From an uncultured Chloroflexota bacterium (lineage in GTDB: Bacteria > Chloroflexota > Anaerolineae > Aggregatilineales > Phototrophicaceae): a stretch of DNA of 5,339 bases. The notes beneath the pieces were generated by a model. The model had not been told where the DNA came from. It searched no databases and worked only from the letters and a program-made list of their open reading frames with translations. Every line of letters begins with the position of its first letter. Position 1 is the first letter of the stretch. The stretch is taken from assembly GCA_937870805.1 (NCBI GenBank), contig CALMZT010000371.1, positions 1 to 5,339 on the forward strand. Reading direction: 5' to 3'. The position numbers and the translations under genes are program-made. Below, in pieces: positions 1-5,339 of this stretch.

Positions 1-340
1 GTTTACCAATCACCTGATCGACGCCCGACTCGGCCAGCAGCGAATCGCGCTCCTGCTCGTTGAGCGTGAAGGCCGTCATCAGCACAATCGGCATATCGTT
101 TAGGGCCGGCATCGAGCGCATCCGCGAAGCAATCTCGTTACCCTTCTTACCGGGCATACGAATATCCATCAGCGCAAAGTCGGGCAGCGGACCATTATGC
201 GTCCCGGCTTCAACCGCGTCTAAAAAATCCCATGCCTTTTGTCCATTTTCAAACGGGAGAGGATTATGACCCCAAGCCCGACACATCATCGTTACCAGGT
301 TACGGATATCCGCTTCATCTTCGGCGATCAACCAGTTCAA
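1..340 (-). CDS. Stand-alone response regulator receiver protein, C-terminus cut by window edge
   Basis: Read on the minus strand from a TTG at 340-338, this frame stays open for 113 codons to the window edge. It begins MNWLIAEDEADIR and shows all CheY-like receiver landmarks: acidic pair E7/D8, phospho-acceptor D59 in ALMDIRMPG, the switch threonine T89 in LMTAF, and lysine K113 in the last complete codon. In the family, phosphorylation of this aspartate by a histidine kinase changes the protein's partner binding in the cytosol. The spacing from the NG turn (residues 32-33) to D59 is about eight residues longer than in CheY because of a loop around residues 44-53; the plus-strand paralogue at 565-1035 has the same loop. 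The usual switch aromatic three residues before the lysine is V110 here. TTG is chosen because the nearby ATG (355-353) is out of frame and stops after six codons, whereas TTG follows a GGAGG at ideal spacing. Whether an output domain follows cannot be seen. The receiver call is secure; the partner kinase is unknown. Confidence 0.9.
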   Translation of the reverse strand, partial: MNWLIAEDEADIRNLVTMMCRAWGHNPLPFENGQKAWDFLDAVEAGTHNGPLPDFALMDIRMPGKKGNEIASRMRSMPALNDMPIVLMTAFTLNEQERDSLLAESGVDQVIGK

Positions 341-347
341 CGCGCTG

Positions 348-352
348 CCTCC
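348..352 (-). promoter_or_regulatory. Shine-Dalgarno site fixing a TTG start
   Basis: On the minus strand this reads GGAGG, followed by a 7-nt spacer and then the TTG at 340-338. The only ATG close by (355-353) overlaps the upstream side of this site and is followed by an in-frame TGA, so the ribosome-binding site decides in favour of the TTG start for the minus-strand response regulator. Confidence 0.75.
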
Positions 353-410
353 GTCATTTTAGGTACATAAAAGCAAAAATAAATTTGGAATTGGGCAGTT
401 CTTTCTACTA

Positions 411-416
411 AGTATA
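411..416 (-). promoter_or_regulatory. Possible -10 element for the minus-strand response regulator
   Basis: On the minus strand this reads TATACT, five of six matches to TATAAT, about 70 bp upstream of the TTG start. No good -35 hexamer is found at 16-18 bp (the 17-bp position reads CGAGCA), so either the promoter depends on an activator or the match is chance in AT-rich DNA. The GTTTAAAC palindrome at 426-433 would lie between the -35 and -10 positions of this promoter. Confidence 0.3.
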
Positions 417-448
417 CTCAACTTGGTTTAAACTGCTCGATAAAGAGT

Positions 449-477
449 TTGCCTAAATGCAATTGGAATTCTATTAT
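449..477 (+). promoter_or_regulatory. Sigma70-type promoter for the response regulator / NERD-like operon
   Basis: A -35 element TTGCCT (449-454, four of six matches) is followed by an exact 17-bp spacer and a -10 element TATTAT (472-477, five of six). Transcription would start near 484, giving an untranslated leader of about 80 nt before the TTG at 565. It is the best-spaced promoter match in the intergenic region and has the right orientation and distance. The overlapping TATATA (475-480) is an alternative -10. Prediction only. Confidence 0.5.
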
Positions 478-521
478 ATATGGATTGTAAAATGGTTAAA
501 CCGTCGCATCATGAGAATAAC

Positions 522-545
522 GCGGTCACGACATCTGCTGATCGC
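522..545 (+). other. Small hairpin in the leader just upstream of the ribosome-binding site
   Basis: GCGGTCA (522-528) can pair with TGATCGC (539-545), giving seven base pairs with one G-U and a 10-nt loop. It ends five bases before the AAGGAG at 551-556 and so would leave that site exposed. There is no U-tract, so it is not a terminator. It may affect mRNA stability or translation, or be chance. Confidence 0.2.
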
Positions 546-550
546 TATTT

Positions 551-556
551 AAGGAG
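551..556 (+). promoter_or_regulatory. Shine-Dalgarno site fixing a TTG start
   Basis: AAGGAG is followed by an 8-nt spacer and a TTG at 565. In-frame GTG (556) and TTG (559) overlap or abut the site and are too close to use it. The TTG at 565 also gives an N-terminus (MSTWMVVEDE) of nearly the same length before the acidic pair as the divergent paralogue (MNWLIAEDE). Confidence 0.7.
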
Positions 557-564
557 TGTTGCCC

Positions 565-1035
565 TTGTCTACGTGGATGGTTGTGGAAGATGAGCCGGAT
601 ATTTACGAAGTCTTGTTGGCGATGTTCGAGATGTGGGGCATCGAGGGCGTAGCCTTCGTGGACGGTGAAGAAGCCGTCTCATGGATTGAAGATGTAGATC
701 GTGGACGCTTTAAAGGCGAACTCCCTGAGCTAGCGCTGCTGGACATCCGCCTACCCGGTGAGATTAAAGGGCAGATGGTGGGGGAACGCCTGCGCAAGAG
801 TCCCATTTTGGGACAAATTGCCATCGTCATGAGCACGGCTTTCAAGTTGTCTGCTGACGAAGAACGACTGATGATGACACAGGCGGGTGCGGATAAGCTG
901 GTCTATAAACCGCTGCCCAAGTTCAACGAATTGCAGCGAATGCTTGAGGAAGTCATCACGCAGCGGCGTACCAGGACAAAGCCGCCTGTCGTGGACAGCA
1001 CTCCGAGCACCAATAACAACAGTCCGGCTAAGTAG
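565..1035 (+). CDS. Stand-alone response regulator receiver protein
   Basis: This encodes a 156-residue cytosolic receiver protein, counted from the TTG at 565. Residues 4-118 form the receiver domain: acidic pair E8/D9, phospho-acceptor D60 in LALLDIRLPG, switch threonine T91 in MSTAF, and K115-P116. Phosphotransfer chemistry should therefore be intact. The position of the usual switch aromatic, three residues before the lysine, is L112. The tail (about 119-156) is polar, rich in Q, R, T, P, S and N, and too short for a DNA-binding domain, so output is probably by protein contact, as in CheY- or Spo0F-like proteins. It shares about 23 of 58 residues, by eye, with the divergent minus-strand receiver over the N-terminal half, including the enlarged loop before D60 (about residues 43-54). 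The next gene begins 19 bp downstream and is probably co-transcribed. No histidine kinase lies in the window, so its signal is unknown. An alternative start at the ATG at 577 would remove four residues. Confidence 0.92.
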   Translation: MSTWMVVEDEPDIYEVLLAMFEMWGIEGVAFVDGEEAVSWIEDVDRGRFKGELPELALLDIRLPGEIKGQMVGERLRKSPILGQIAIVMSTAFKLSADEERLMMTQAGADKLVYKPLPKFNELQRMLEEVITQRRTRTKPPVVDSTPSTNNNSPAK

Positions 1036-1054
1036 GGAAGGGAGCAAGTCTAAC

Positions 1055-1798
1055 ATGCGCAGTGTCGCGCCTACTCGTTCTCTTGCCCGTCGAGCGACGA
1101 GGCTGTTGCAAATCGCAGCCGTCGTTGTGCTGGGGGGTGTTTTCCTATCGTTGGTGGCTCTGGCGTTGTACGTCATCGAATTTGTCGTGCCAAGCAATCC
1201 GGGCTATGGTTTTTACAATACGCTGCGCGCGGTGCTGCTGTTCATCGGCATCGCTGTAGCGCTGGCAGGCGGCGGCATGGCGCTGCGTGCGGTGACGTGG
1301 AAACGCGATAACAGCCTTGCCATCCGTACCGCAGAATTTCTCACGCCGCGCCTTGATGATCGTTACACTTTCATTCGCAATGTCAGCAGACTGAGCTTGG
1401 GTTATATCGACGCCGTGCTGGTGGGACCACCAGGCGTGCTGGTGTTTCGCATTGTGGACATGGAAGGCAGCTTCCTGAATGACGGTCAGAATTGGGTGAA
1501 GAAGAATCGAAACGGCGACTACGTGCCGATGATGTTCAACCCCACAGCAGAATGTCTTGCCGACATCAAGAGCTTAGGCGAATACGCGGCACGGCGCGGC
1601 ATTACGCAACTACCCATTTATGGGGTTATCGTGTTTACGAAAGAGCCGCCGCTGGTGACGCTCAAAGCCAACAACCCGACGATCCCTGTTGCTTTAGCTC
1701 CTGAAGTGGTCGATGTGTTGGCACCGAGCTACTTTGCCGCCGAACGTATTGACACGAACACGGCGCAAAAAGTCGTTAAACAGCTCTACCCTCAGTAA
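1055..1798 (+). CDS. Two-helix membrane protein with a degenerate NERD-like domain
   Basis: This is a 247-residue protein starting at the ATG at 1055, preceded by the purine-rich GGAAGGGAG (1036-1044) directly after the stop of the response regulator. The frame is open further upstream, but that part overlaps the response regulator and is rejected. Residues 1-16 are basic (five arginines). Residues 17-45 and 57-80 are hydrophobic and are probable membrane helices joined by a short loop, which by the positive-inside rule would leave the N-terminus and the C-terminal domain in the cytosol. Residues 93-182 resemble a NERD (nuclease-related) domain: the GYIDAVLVGPPGVLVF strand pair (116-131), a following D-M-E-G turn, W147, and N162-P163 before a helix. 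In typical NERD proteins the second strand carries an E-x-K pair. Here the corresponding positions appear to be R132 and V134, so nuclease activity is doubtful; D119 is kept. Residues 183-247 are unassigned. It probably works with the co-transcribed receiver, but its function is unknown. Confidence 0.8.
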   Translation: MRSVAPTRSLARRATRLLQIAAVVVLGGVFLSLVALALYVIEFVVPSNPGYGFYNTLRAVLLFIGIAVALAGGGMALRAVTWKRDNSLAIRTAEFLTPRLDDRYTFIRNVSRLSLGYIDAVLVGPPGVLVFRIVDMEGSFLNDGQNWVKKNRNGDYVPMMFNPTAECLADIKSLGEYAARRGITQLPIYGVIVFTKEPPLVTLKANNPTIPVALAPEVVDVLAPSYFAAERIDTNTAQKVVKQLYPQ

Positions 1799-1827
1799 TC
1801 ATTACAGCTGGTTTCATCATCAATATG

Positions 1828-1856
1828 AACAAGGGGACTCATCCCCTTGTTTTTTT
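1828..1856 (+). terminator. Rho-independent terminator of the response regulator / NERD-like operon
   Basis: AACAAGGGGA (1828-1837) pairs perfectly with TCCCCTTGTT (1842-1851) around a four-base CTCA loop, and an unbroken run of seven T (1850-1856) follows. It lies 30 bp after the stop codon of the NERD-like gene. It separates this operon from the AddB-like gene, which therefore needs its own promoter. Confidence 0.93.
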
Positions 1857-1882
1857 ATGGCGAGACGCACTACTCTTTGGGA

Positions 1883-1888
1883 TACAAT
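1883..1888 (+). promoter_or_regulatory. Possible -10 element for the AddB-like gene
   Basis: TACAAT, five of six matches to TATAAT, lies 64 bp before the ATG at 1953 and 26 bp after the upstream terminator's T-run. A promoter is expected in this gap. No recognisable -35 is found at the right distance (17-bp spacing gives GCGAGA), so the assignment is tentative. A start near 1895 would put the palindrome CATGCATG (1901-1908) and the heptad repeat in the leader. Confidence 0.35.
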
Positions 1889-1910
1889 ACGCATACGAAC
1901 CATGCATGTG

Positions 1911-1938
1911 CTGTTTACTGTCAACTGAAAACTGTTTA
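1911..1938 (+). repeat. Degenerate heptanucleotide tandem repeat, four CTGNNNA units
   Basis: Four contiguous 7-bp units follow the pattern CTGNNNA: CTGTTTA (1911-1917), CTGTCAA (1918-1924), CTGAAAA (1925-1931) and CTGTTTA again (1932-1938). After one extra C, CTGGGA (1940-1945) could be a fifth, diverged unit, and it supplies the GGGA that may serve as a weak ribosome-binding site for the gene at 1953. Short heptanucleotide tandem repeats of this general type are known from intergenic DNA in cyanobacteria and some other bacteria. The function here is unknown. Confidence 0.6.
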
Positions 1939-1952
1939 CCTGGGACACCTTT

Positions 1953-4900
1953 ATGACGACTGAAATCCTGCTTGCGCCCGCTGCTACAGGCAAAACGGAA
2001 CAAGCTATCGAACGTTTACTGGCGGTGGTGGAGCAGCCGTTTGCGGCGGCATGGGTACTGCTGGCAAGCGCACGCCAGGAAGATGCATTCCGCCAGCGTC
2101 TGCTGCAAACAGGGGGCAAGCACGTTTATTTCAATGTTGAATTCTTCGATTTTTACAAGCTGTATCGGCGGCTGCTGAATATCTCAGGACTGCCTGTACG
2201 CACACTCGATCAAACCGGACGTTTCCGACTGCTGCGCGCGCTGTTAGAGGGACTTCAGCGGGAAAATCAACTGACCTATTTCAAAGGAATTGCGCATACG
2301 CCGGGGTTCGTGAAGGTTGTCGCTAACTTTATCGACGAACTCAAGCAGGCGGTTGTCCCGCTGGAATGGTACGCCGAACACGCCGAGTCGCAAAAGGATA
2401 AAGAACTGTCCCTAATCTACTCAGCGTATCAACAAAGGCTGATTGACCACAACCTTGTTGATCGTGAAGGCGAGGGCTGGCTGGCACTCGACGCGCTGCG
2501 CAAGGACGACGAGCGTATCATCGCTAATCAACCTGTGCAGCTTCAACTGCCGCTGCGGATGCTGCTGGTCGATGGCTTCGATCACCTGTCGCCGCTGCAA
2601 GCCCGCCTGATCGCGCGTTTATCAGGGCGTGCGGGACAAGCGCTGGTGACGCTCACCACCGTCACCGAGCGTGAGGCGACCATTGGTAGACGTTTCAAGC
2701 AGGCTTTGGAACGACTCAAAGAAACGCACACGTTTGAGGCGCAATCAGAGCCTATCGTAACCTTGCTGTCGGGCACGCCCGCCGAAGATGGGCGCGCGCC
2801 GGATATGCGGCATTTGCTATCCAACATTTTTAAGCTGAACGTGCCGCGTGTGGCGTGGCAGCAGAATGTGCGCTGGATTGAAGCGCCTGACCCCGCGCGT
2901 GAAGTCGCGGCGGTACTGCGTCGTGTGAAACGCCTGCTGCTGGAAGGCTCAAGCCCGGATGACATTCTGATCGCGCTACGCGATTGGACGGGCTACAGCG
3001 CGCACATGATCTCGCTGATGCGTGCTTATGGTTTGCCGCTGGCACTGCATTACGGCGAACCCCTGGCACAAAACGCTGCGATCATTGCGTTGATGAACTT
3101 GCTCGAATTACACAGCAGGGATTTCAAGCGCCGCGATTTGCTGGATGCGCTGCGTTCACCGTATTTTACTGTCGATGGGCTGGACAGGATGCAGATTGAT
3201 GCATTGGAAAAAGTCAGCCATGCGTTGCTCGTCACTGGTGGGCGCGCGGCGTGGCTGGATGCTTTGAGTGAAGCGACACACGTCACCCCTGAAGACGACG
3301 ATGATGCCGAGCCACTCTTGAACGCTGAAACCGCGCAGCAGCTTTATGATGATCTCAATACATTTTTTGTTGCGGTGACACCACCGCAGGAATCGACTGT
3401 CGATCAATATGTTCACTGGATTGAGCGCCTTATCGGTTCTGATCCCGTTAAGCCCCCTGATGAATACTCTGATACGGATGTGAGCACACAAGAGGAAGAT
3501 GCATTCTACCGTTTGCGGATGCTGCGCAATGTTCGCAGCGAGGATGCCTATCCCTACATCGTTTCGAGGGACATCGCCGCGATGCGGGCATTCAAGAGTG
3601 TGCTGCGCGGCTTGCTTTCTGGTCAAGAACTGCTGAAGGCGTTGGGCGAAGATAAGCCGATTTCGTGGTCAACCTTCTTTGCCGATTTGCGCGCAGCAGT
3701 GGAAATCGCTGAGATCAACGCTGCACCGCTGTATTCCGGGCGTGTGCTGGTGACGACGGCGGCGAACGCGCGCGGCTTGCCTCATAAGCATCTGTTCGTT
3801 CTGGGCTTGGCAGAAGGCATATTCCCCGCGCGCCAGCCAGAAGACCCGCTGTATACCGACAGTGAACGCCGAAACCTGCAAGAGAAAAGGATTCCCCTGC
3901 CTACCCGCAGTGAGCGCGCCGCCGATGACGGTTTGTTTTATGAGTTGATCGGCTTGCCACGCGAAACGCTCACCCTGTCGCGTCCTTATCTGCAAGAGGG
4001 CAAGCTGTGGATTGAAAGTCACTTATGGCGCGCGACGCTGAATGTCTTTGAAAAGGGCAATCTGGTTGAAAAAATCCGCGCGGGCACAGTCGTCAGCGCG
4101 GATGACGCCGCCTGTCGTGAGGAAGCGGCTTTAGCGCTTGCCGAGTCGTTGAACAGTAATGGACACGTCGCACTCTACAACTGGATGCTCAGCGCTCACG
4201 CCGATTACTGGTCGCTCATCCGTCAGGGTCGCATGATTGAAACGCAGCGCATGTCCCGTCAGTCACACGATCACTACTCAGGGCGGTTGCGCGATGCGGC
4301 GCTGATTGAGCGAGTGGCGCAGATGTTGGGCGAATCGCGGGTGTGGAGTGCCAGCCAGCTTAACGAATTCGGTCAGTGCGGCTTCCGTTTCTTCGCCAAA
4401 CGCCTGCTGAAGCTCGAAGCGTGGGAAGAACCCGAAGAAGGCACCGATGCGCTTGTGCTGGGCAGCATCTATCACAAAATCCTCGAAAATACTTACGAAC
4501 GGCTGCGTGATTCTGGCGCGACCATCACGCCCGAATATATGGACGCCGCGTTGCAAATATTGGGCGAGGAAGCCGAAAGCGTGCTGAACAGCGCGCCGCG
4601 TGAAATGCATTTCCGCGCGACCTCTGTGTGGGAAGGCGAAAAGCGCGTCATTCACCGCCGCTTGGAAGCGATGGTGCGCAAGGATTTCTCGGAGGACAGC
4701 CCCCTCAACCGTTGGAGCGATACGCCGCGCCGTCCGTATCTGTTGGAAGCACCGTTTGGCGTGACCTCGCCGCTGGCAATCGAAGTTGCCGATGGTGAGT
4801 GGCTGCGTGTGCGCGGTTATATTGATCGTATTGATCTACAGGGCGACTCTGCCGTGATTGTCGATTACAAAAGCGGCAGCACGAAAATCCCGACGACGGA

Positions 4901-5222
4901 GATGGAAAACGGGCGCAACTTCCAGATGATGCTGTATCTGGTGGCGCTGCCGCACGTTCTGGCAAGTGATGACAACGGCGCGCCGCCAACGGTAGCAGGG
5001 GGCATGTTCTGGCATATCCGCAGCGGCGACTCCAGCGGCGAAGTCACACCCGACGACGCGGCGATTGAAACAGCGCGCGCGCATCTCGCTGCTTATCTGC
5101 AAGATGGACGCGCAGGTAATTTCGCCGCGCAAGCCAATAAACTGGAACAGGGCAAATGTACGCGCTACTGCGAATTTGCGCAGATGTGTCGCATGGGCAC
5201 GATGGGGCGGCATAAAACATGA
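1953..5222 (+). CDS. AddB-type (RecB-family) helicase/nuclease subunit with predicted iron-sulfur cluster
   Basis: This encodes a 1089-residue protein similar in length and layout to AddB, the subunit that with AddA resects double-strand DNA ends for recombinational repair. The ATG lies four codons before the first strand, as expected; only a weak GGGA (1942-1945) precedes it. Residues 8-15 (APAATGKT) form a Walker A motif with alanine replacing the first glycine. D207-G208-F209 follows a hydrophobic strand, an AddB hallmark at the usual Walker B place. Residues 307-344 and 359-385 resemble the second helicase-like half, and 597-625 (strand, A-R-G-L, then G-L-A-E-G-I-F-P) and L-S-R-P (675-678) are also typical. 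The C-terminal PD-(D/E)XK nuclease is complete: H841, E932, D958, D971-Y-K973, and Q991/Y995. Cysteines C809, C1069, C1073 and C1079 match the AddB iron-sulfur staple, except that the C1069-C1073 spacing is x3 rather than the common x2. Helicase motifs otherwise look degenerate, so unwinding probably depends on a partner. No addA neighbour is visible in the window. A RexB-like or other orphan RecB-family nuclease is the alternative reading. Confidence 0.9.
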   Translation: MTTEILLAPAATGKTEQAIERLLAVVEQPFAAAWVLLASARQEDAFRQRLLQTGGKHVYFNVEFFDFYKLYRRLLNISGLPVRTLDQTGRFRLLRALLEGLQRENQLTYFKGIAHTPGFVKVVANFIDELKQAVVPLEWYAEHAESQKDKELSLIYSAYQQRLIDHNLVDREGEGWLALDALRKDDERIIANQPVQLQLPLRMLLVDGFDHLSPLQARLIARLSGRAGQALVTLTTVTEREATIGRRFKQALERLKETHTFEAQSEPIVTLLSGTPAEDGRAPDMRHLLSNIFKLNVPRVAWQQNVRWIEAPDPAREVAAVLRRVKRLLLEGSSPDDILIALRDWTGYSAHMISLMRAYGLPLALHYGEPLAQNAAIIALMNLLELHSRDFKRRDLLDALRSPYFTVDGLDRMQIDALEKVSHALLVTGGRAAWLDALSEATHVTPEDDDDAEPLLNAETAQQLYDDLNTFFVAVTPPQESTVDQYVHWIERLIGSDPVKPPDEYSDTDVSTQEEDAFYRLRMLRNVRSEDAYPYIVSRDIAAMRAFKSVLRGLLSGQELLKALGEDKPISWSTFFADLRAAVEIAEINAAPLYSGRVLVTTAANARGLPHKHLFVLGLAEGIFPARQPEDPLYTDSERRNLQEKRIPLPTRSERAADDGLFYELIGLPRETLTLSRPYLQEGKLWIESHLWRATLNVFEKGNLVEKIRAGTVVSADDAACREEAALALAESLNSNGHVALYNWMLSAHADYWSLIRQGRMIETQRMSRQSHDHYSGRLRDAALIERVAQMLGESRVWSASQLNEFGQCGFRFFAKRLLKLEAWEEPEEGTDALVLGSIYHKILENTYERLRDSGATITPEYMDAALQILGEEAESVLNSAPREMHFRATSVWEGEKRVIHRRLEAMVRKDFSEDSPLNRWSDTPRRPYLLEAPFGVTSPLAIEVADGEWLRVRGYIDRIDLQGDSAVIVDYKSGSTKIPTTEMENGRNFQMMLYLVALPHVLASDDNGAPPTVAGGMFWHIRSGDSSGEVTPDDAAIETARAHLAAYLQDGRAGNFAAQANKLEQGKCTRYCEFAQMCRMGTMGRHKT

Positions 5223-5272
5223 GCCGTGAGAATCTGTGATACGCTAGAAAAGCATATTTCAGGTAACTACTC

Positions 5273-5339
5273 AGGCAGGGACGAGAGGTAGTCCAAGTAA
5301 AGCATCAAGAAGGGCTTGAATAAGGCTGTGTCCCTGCTT
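5273..5339. repeat. Inverted repeat of about 10 bp at the right window edge
   Basis: GCAGGGAC (5275-5282) pairs perfectly with GTCCCTGC (5330-5337). An outer G-U (5274/5338) and A-T (5273/5339) extend the stem to ten pairs, enclosing 47 bp. Inside, TCAAG (5305-5309) can pair with CTTGA (5315-5319) around a five-base loop. It could be part of a structured RNA or mobile-element DNA cut by the window, or chance. It has no T-run, so it is not a normal terminator of the AddB-like gene, and none was found elsewhere in 5223-5339. Confidence 0.3.

Noticed and set aside
60..269. Plus-strand open frame of 69 codons at the left edge
   Set aside because: It is the antisense shadow of the minus-strand receiver, which carries all the conserved residues.
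511..552. Thirteen-codon upstream reading frame in the receiver leader, ending inside the Shine-Dalgarno
   Set aside because: It has no ribosome-binding site of its own and no recognisable attenuator pattern; this length is expected by chance.
887..1054. Upstream extension of the NERD-like gene frame to a start at 887
   Set aside because: It would overlap the receiver's coding sequence in another frame. The receiver frame is well supported there (K115-P116 and the tail), and the ATG at 1055 has its own ribosome-binding site.
1902..1928. Eight-codon reading frame across the heptad repeat before the AddB-like gene
   Set aside because: It is very short, lacks a Shine-Dalgarno and is easily explained by chance.
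3156..3626. Minus-strand open frame of 156 codons, and other antisense frames inside the AddB-like gene
   Set aside because: The plus-strand frame is continuous and carries family motifs on both sides. The antisense frames show no recognisable domain or start signal.
5275..5337. tRNA-like fold of the right-edge inverted repeat
   Set aside because: The segment is only 63 nt and has no T-loop consensus, no recognisable anticodon arm and no CCA end.

Overview
This looks like a chromosomal bacterial segment of moderate GC content. It has dense coding, two TTG start codons behind strong Shine-Dalgarno sequences, and sigma70-type promoter elements. Nothing in it fixes the taxon. The mix of stand-alone receiver proteins, a membrane NERD-like protein and an AddB-type nuclease would suit an environmental Chloroflexota (Anaerolineae-like) genome, but that is a low-confidence impression. 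No phage, insertion sequence, CRISPR, tRNA or rRNA signal was recognised.

Region 1 (1-1035) holds two divergently transcribed response-regulator genes that are clearly paralogous. The minus-strand copy (1-340) runs off the left edge of the window. The plus-strand copy (565-1035) is complete. Each is a receiver (REC) domain with an intact phosphorylation site; the complete copy has no output domain, only a short polar tail. They share an unusual extra loop before the phospho-acceptor strand. A 224-bp AT-rich intergenic region between them carries a good candidate promoter for the plus-strand gene, a weaker one for the minus-strand gene, and two similar GGTT(T)AAAC palindromes.

Region 2 (1055-1856) encodes a 247-residue protein with two predicted transmembrane helices followed by a NERD-like domain that lacks the usual E-x-K nuclease residues. 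It begins 19 bp after the plus-strand response regulator and ends at a textbook rho-independent terminator (1828-1856), so the two genes very probably form one bicistronic transcript.

Region 3 (1857-5222) is a separate transcription unit: a short leader with a candidate -10 element and a four-unit degenerate heptanucleotide tandem repeat, then a 1089-residue AddB-type helicase/nuclease with an intact RecB-family nuclease site and four cysteines placed like those of the AddB iron-sulfur cluster. It should act in processing of double-strand DNA ends for recombination, normally as partner of an AddA helicase. No AddA is present in the window on either side.

The final 117 bp (5223-5339) contain no convincing gene. 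They hold a roughly 10-bp inverted repeat that ends at the right window edge. The most interesting items are the divergent receiver pair, the receiver plus degenerate-NERD operon, and the heptad repeat directly before the AddB-like gene.
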